NCBI GenBank assembly: GCA_023249165.1
Contig: JAHFDE010000008.1
Span: forward strand, 1-24,960
Direction of reading: 5' to 3'
DNA from: Candidatus Methylomirabilota bacterium
GTDB lineage: Bacteria > Methylomirabilota > Methylomirabilia > Methylomirabilales > CSP1-5
DNA length: 24,960 nucleotides
Notes under the pieces: generated by a model
What the model was told of the DNA's origin: nothing
Database searches by the model: none
What the model saw: the letters and a program-made list of their open reading frames with translations, nothing else
Part shown: positions 22,318-24,960 of the stretch, one piece after another
Position numbering within the stretch: the first letter of the stretch is position 1
Layout: each line of letters opens with the position of its first letter
Translations under genes and position numbers: made by a program

Positions 22318-23812
22318 GCCATGCATCACACGGTCACGTTCCACGATCTCCTCGCGGGTCGTCATCGCCGATGACCAAGAGACAGGGTTCGACCAGGGGC
22401 AAGCGGCCGATAAGGCGGTGATTATTGCCGCGGGCCGCGGGAGTCGTCTGCGGGGGGACGGGATGCTGAACTGTCCTAAACCGCTCGTGCAGGTGGGTGG
22501 ACTGGCTCTGCTCGAGCGGACCATCCTCACCTTGGGAAAGGCCGGGGTCAGCGAGTTTCTCGTCGTCATCGGCTACCGGGGCGAGGAGATCCGACGCCGG
22601 ATTACCGAAAAGAAGTTGCCGGTGACGATCGAGTGGATTGAAAATCCCGAGTGGGAAAAGCAGAATGGCCTGTCCGTCCTGGCGGCGGACGGTCGCGTGC
22701 AGGGACCGTTCCTGCTCACCATGTCCGACCATCTCTTCTCAGTGGAGACCGTCAGGCGCTTGGCCCATACTCCCATCGCTGAAGGGGAAGTGATCCTCGT
22801 TGTCGACCGGGGCGTGCGGGCGGTGCCCGATCCCGAGGATGCCACCAAGGTGCGTGTTCGAGGCCACCATGTCGTGGCCATTGGGAAAGACCTCGGCGAT
22901 TACAACGCCATCGATACGGGGCTCTTCTTGTGCACTCCTGCCCTCTTCGCTGCGCTCCGGCGGTCCCAAATTCAGGGCGACTGTTCTCTCTCCGATGGAA
23001 TCAGAAACCTGGCCGAACGAGAGCGGGTGAGGATTCTGGACATCGAGGGAGATTTCTGGCTGGACGTGGATACGAAGGAGACACTGGCGCTTGCCGATCA
23101 ACTCCTCTTTCAACAGCTCACCAAGCCTGAGGATGGCGCTCTCGCCAAAAGACTGAACCGCCCTATTTCCCTGTGGGTGACAAGATTGCTGGCCCGGACG
23201 CCTGTCACACCCAATCAGATCACGCTGGGCCTGCTCGTGCTGGGAATGGTGGCTGCCGTGCTCTTTGCGCAGGGGAACCGCGTATTGATGATCTTGGGTG
23301 CCCTCTTATTTCAGGCCCAATCCACCCTGGACGGCTGTGACGGCGAAGTTGCCCGGCTCAAGTTCCAAGAATCGCGCTTGGGCGGCATCCTCGACGTTGT
23401 CGCTGACGGTCTCGTCACGGCGGCAGGCTTTTTCGGGATAGGCCTCGGAGTCAGCCACCAGAGCAGCGAGTCCCTATACGCCTTATTGGGCGCTATCGCC
23501 GGAGGCGGAACCCTCGCCTGCACCGGCTTATTGTTCTTGCTCACTCACCGCTCCGGCGATTTCTGCGGGTCCTTTCGCTCTTTTTCTCCCTTCAAGGGAA
23601 CTCTCGCAACAGACGACAGGGTGCCCACTCGATTTTTGCGAGGATTGACGCGTGCCCTGGACAGCCTTTCTCGAAGGGACTATACGTATCTCGTGCTGCT
23701 CTTGGCTCTGGTTGGCTACCTATCGTATTTTCTCTGGATGGCGAGCGTGGGGATTGTCGTCTATTTTCTCGGCCTCTCCGTCCTCTACGGAGCGTCCTTT
23801 GTTTACGATTAA
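22310..23812 (+). CDS. Bifunctional inositol-phosphate cytidylyltransferase / CDP-alcohol phosphatidyltransferase-family synthase (IPCT-DIPPS-like)
   Basis: 500 residues in two fused domains. The N-terminal half is a nucleotidyltransferase (IIAAGRGSRLR 38-48, PKPLV 56-60, MSDHLF, GDFWLDVDT). The C-terminal half is a membrane CDP-alcohol transferase with the complete D-x2-DG-x2-AR-x8-G-x3-D-x3-D motif (D341, D344, G345, A348, R349, G358, D362, D366) and several hydrophobic helices. The same fusion in hyperthermophiles makes CDP-inositol and joins it to inositol phosphate, giving di-myo-inositol phosphate. The preceding inositol synthase fits this exactly. The acceptor here could instead be a lipid alcohol. 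The start is ATG 22310 within the upstream gene's end; a GTG at 22298 is an alternative. Confidence 0.87.
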   Translation: MTKPCITRSRSTISSRVVIADDQETGFDQGQAADKAVIIAAGRGSRLRGDGMLNCPKPLVQVGGLALLERTILTLGKAGVSEFLVVIGYRGEEIRRRITEKKLPVTIEWIENPEWEKQNGLSVLAADGRVQGPFLLTMSDHLFSVETVRRLAHTPIAEGEVILVVDRGVRAVPDPEDATKVRVRGHHVVAIGKDLGDYNAIDTGLFLCTPALFAALRRSQIQGDCSLSDGIRNLAERERVRILDIEGDFWLDVDTKETLALADQLLFQQLTKPEDGALAKRLNRPISLWVTRLLARTPVTPNQITLGLLVLGMVAAVLFAQGNRVLMILGALLFQAQSTLDGCDGEVARLKFQESRLGGILDVVADGLVTAAGFFGIGLGVSHQSSESLYALLGAIAGGGTLACTGLLFLLTHRSGDFCGSFRSFSPFKGTLATDDRVPTRFLRGLTRALDSLSRRDYTYLVLLLALVGYLSYFLWMASVGIVVYFLGLSVLYGASFVYD

Positions 23813-23962
23813 GCCTATGACGTCCCGGCGGCCGCGTGCGGCAACTCTCGCATGTTGGCCTCGCTGGCGAGTCGCCGGCGGGGGGATGGCCTCTGTCAGC
23901 CTTCGCGCTGCATCCGTTGGCCTGATCCCATCTGGCAGGTCTTCCGGGACCGAGGAGAAGGA

Positions 23963-24925
23963 ATGATCACTAAGAAAATCACGCTGAAGATGGCGATGGC
24001 GGGCGTGACTAAGCTGGTCAGGCAGAAGACGCTTGGTGGCACCTTCTTTTTGAATCTGGAGGTCACCAAGCACTGCAATGCCCGCTGTGACTTCTGCGAC
24101 TACTGGAAGACCAAGAAAGAGGCTCGGATAACCGACTATCTTCCCATCGTCAAGAAATTCGATCCCATGTATATCAACATTACCGGGGGCGAGCCGCTCC
24201 TGCGAAAGGACTTGCCCGGTATTGTGAGACGTATCAAGGAAAATATGGGGTTCATCTACATCCAGCTGATCACCCATGGCCAACTCTTGACCGAAGAAAA
24301 AGGGGTCGAGCTTTGGGAGGCAGGAGTGGACCAGATCACCTTTTCCCTCGATTTCCCCTCTGAGCGCCATGACCTCTCCCGCGGTATCCCGGGCCTCTTC
24401 AACCACATCGTGGCCGTGATCCCTAAACTGCAAGCCCGCGGGATTGACAACATCGGCTTTAACACCTTCATCATGCGGGACAATTTGGATGATATCATTC
24501 CCATCGCCCATCTCGCCAAGCGCCTCGGCGTTTGCGTCTCCTATTCCAGCTACTTCGAAGGAAAGGCCAATAACCGTACTCACACCATCGTGGGAGACGA
24601 CTTGAAAAAACTCGAGGGCGTCGTTGAAGAACTCGTGCGGTTGAAGCGGACGCTGCGCAACATCCGAAATTCCGACTTCTATCTGCGCAGGATCCCTCCG
24701 TATTTCAAGGGGGGGGTTCCCGGCTGTCAGGCCGGGCTCAAGTGGCTCCAGGTCACCCCCGATGGCTACTTGAAGCGCTGCTCGGAATTCCCCGTCGAAG
24801 CGCATTGGACCGAATACACGCCCGACACGTTTGAACCCACCGACTGCACCGCCTGCTGGTTTTCCTGCCGCGGCGAGGCCGAGGCCCCGCTCACCCTTGG
24901 CCGCATCATTGAACTGAACCGGTGA
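23963..24925 (+). CDS. Radical SAM protein with HpnH-like C-terminal cysteines
   Basis: 320 residues. The 4Fe-4S motif is CNARCDFC (C38, C42, C45), and NITGGEPLLRKD is the SAM-binding GGEP loop. The C-terminus has C255, C273 and then CTACWFSC (C295, C298, C302; C-x2-C-x3-C), the same layout as HpnH in this window (C-x16-C then C-x2-C-x3-C), suggesting an auxiliary cluster or a related fold. The ATG at 23963 has GAGGAG upstream (GAGGAGAAGGAATG); earlier frame sequence carries no similarity. The 150-base gap after the CDP-alcohol transferase shows no promoter. The substrate is unknown; from its neighbours an inositol-containing or isoprenoid lipid is possible. The last 35 bases of the window after its stop hold nothing recognisable. 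Confidence 0.85.
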   Translation: MITKKITLKMAMAGVTKLVRQKTLGGTFFLNLEVTKHCNARCDFCDYWKTKKEARITDYLPIVKKFDPMYINITGGEPLLRKDLPGIVRRIKENMGFIYIQLITHGQLLTEEKGVELWEAGVDQITFSLDFPSERHDLSRGIPGLFNHIVAVIPKLQARGIDNIGFNTFIMRDNLDDIIPIAHLAKRLGVCVSYSSYFEGKANNRTHTIVGDDLKKLEGVVEELVRLKRTLRNIRNSDFYLRRIPPYFKGGVPGCQAGLKWLQVTPDGYLKRCSEFPVEAHWTEYTPDTFEPTDCTACWFSCRGEAEAPLTLGRIIELNR

Positions 24926-24960
24926 AGATCCCATCCTCCGTGTGGGCATTTTCCGAGCTG

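Overview
The window is a GC-rich, densely packed bacterial chromosome segment holding a large hopanoid (sterol-like triterpenoid) locus, with genes for lipid trafficking to the outer membrane and a short inositol-phosphate module. The outer-membrane parts (TolC-type channel, MCE protein, PagL-like barrel) indicate a diderm bacterium. Gene content and base composition suggest a lineage such as NC10/Methylomirabilota or Rokubacteria, but this is an impression and not a demonstrated placement. No rRNA, tRNA or CRISPR array was seen.

Left half (1-9497), all on the minus strand. Reading in the direction of transcription: a CruF-like membrane protein, hpnH (adenosylhopane synthase), an unknown 130-residue protein, hpnG (nucleoside phosphorylase), and a truncated sugar nucleotidyltransferase. 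A repeat-rich spacer follows. Then come a flippase-like membrane protein and hpnA, then a promoter-preceded pair, ispA (farnesyl diphosphate synthase) and hpnD (presqualene diphosphate synthase). A palindromic spacer precedes two tandem zinc alcohol dehydrogenases, the second running off the window.

Right half (9781-24925), all on the plus strand. A tight cluster reads mlaE-mlaF-mlaD-tolC-like-hpnM-hpnN-hpnM-pagL-like-shc, joining an Mla-type ABC lipid transporter to the hopanoid RND transporter HpnN and ending with squalene-hopene cyclase. Downstream is an RHH/PIN toxin-antitoxin pair flanked by a perfect 54-bp direct repeat of the shc 3' end. It is followed by a promoter and three genes: inositol-phosphate synthase, a fused inositol-phosphate cytidylyltransferase/CDP-alcohol transferase, and a radical SAM enzyme with an HpnH-like cysteine layout.

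Together the genes could make FPP (IspA), start squalene synthesis (HpnD; HpnC and HpnE are not in the window), cyclise squalene to hopene (Shc), extend it with adenosine (HpnH), remove adenine (HpnG) and move the lipids to the outer membrane (HpnN, HpnM, Mla proteins). The points most worth a second look are the shc-tail/TA cassette architecture, the inositol/radical SAM trio, the merged Mla-Hpn transport operon and the tandem-repeat insertion at the mature N-terminus of the TolC-like protein.
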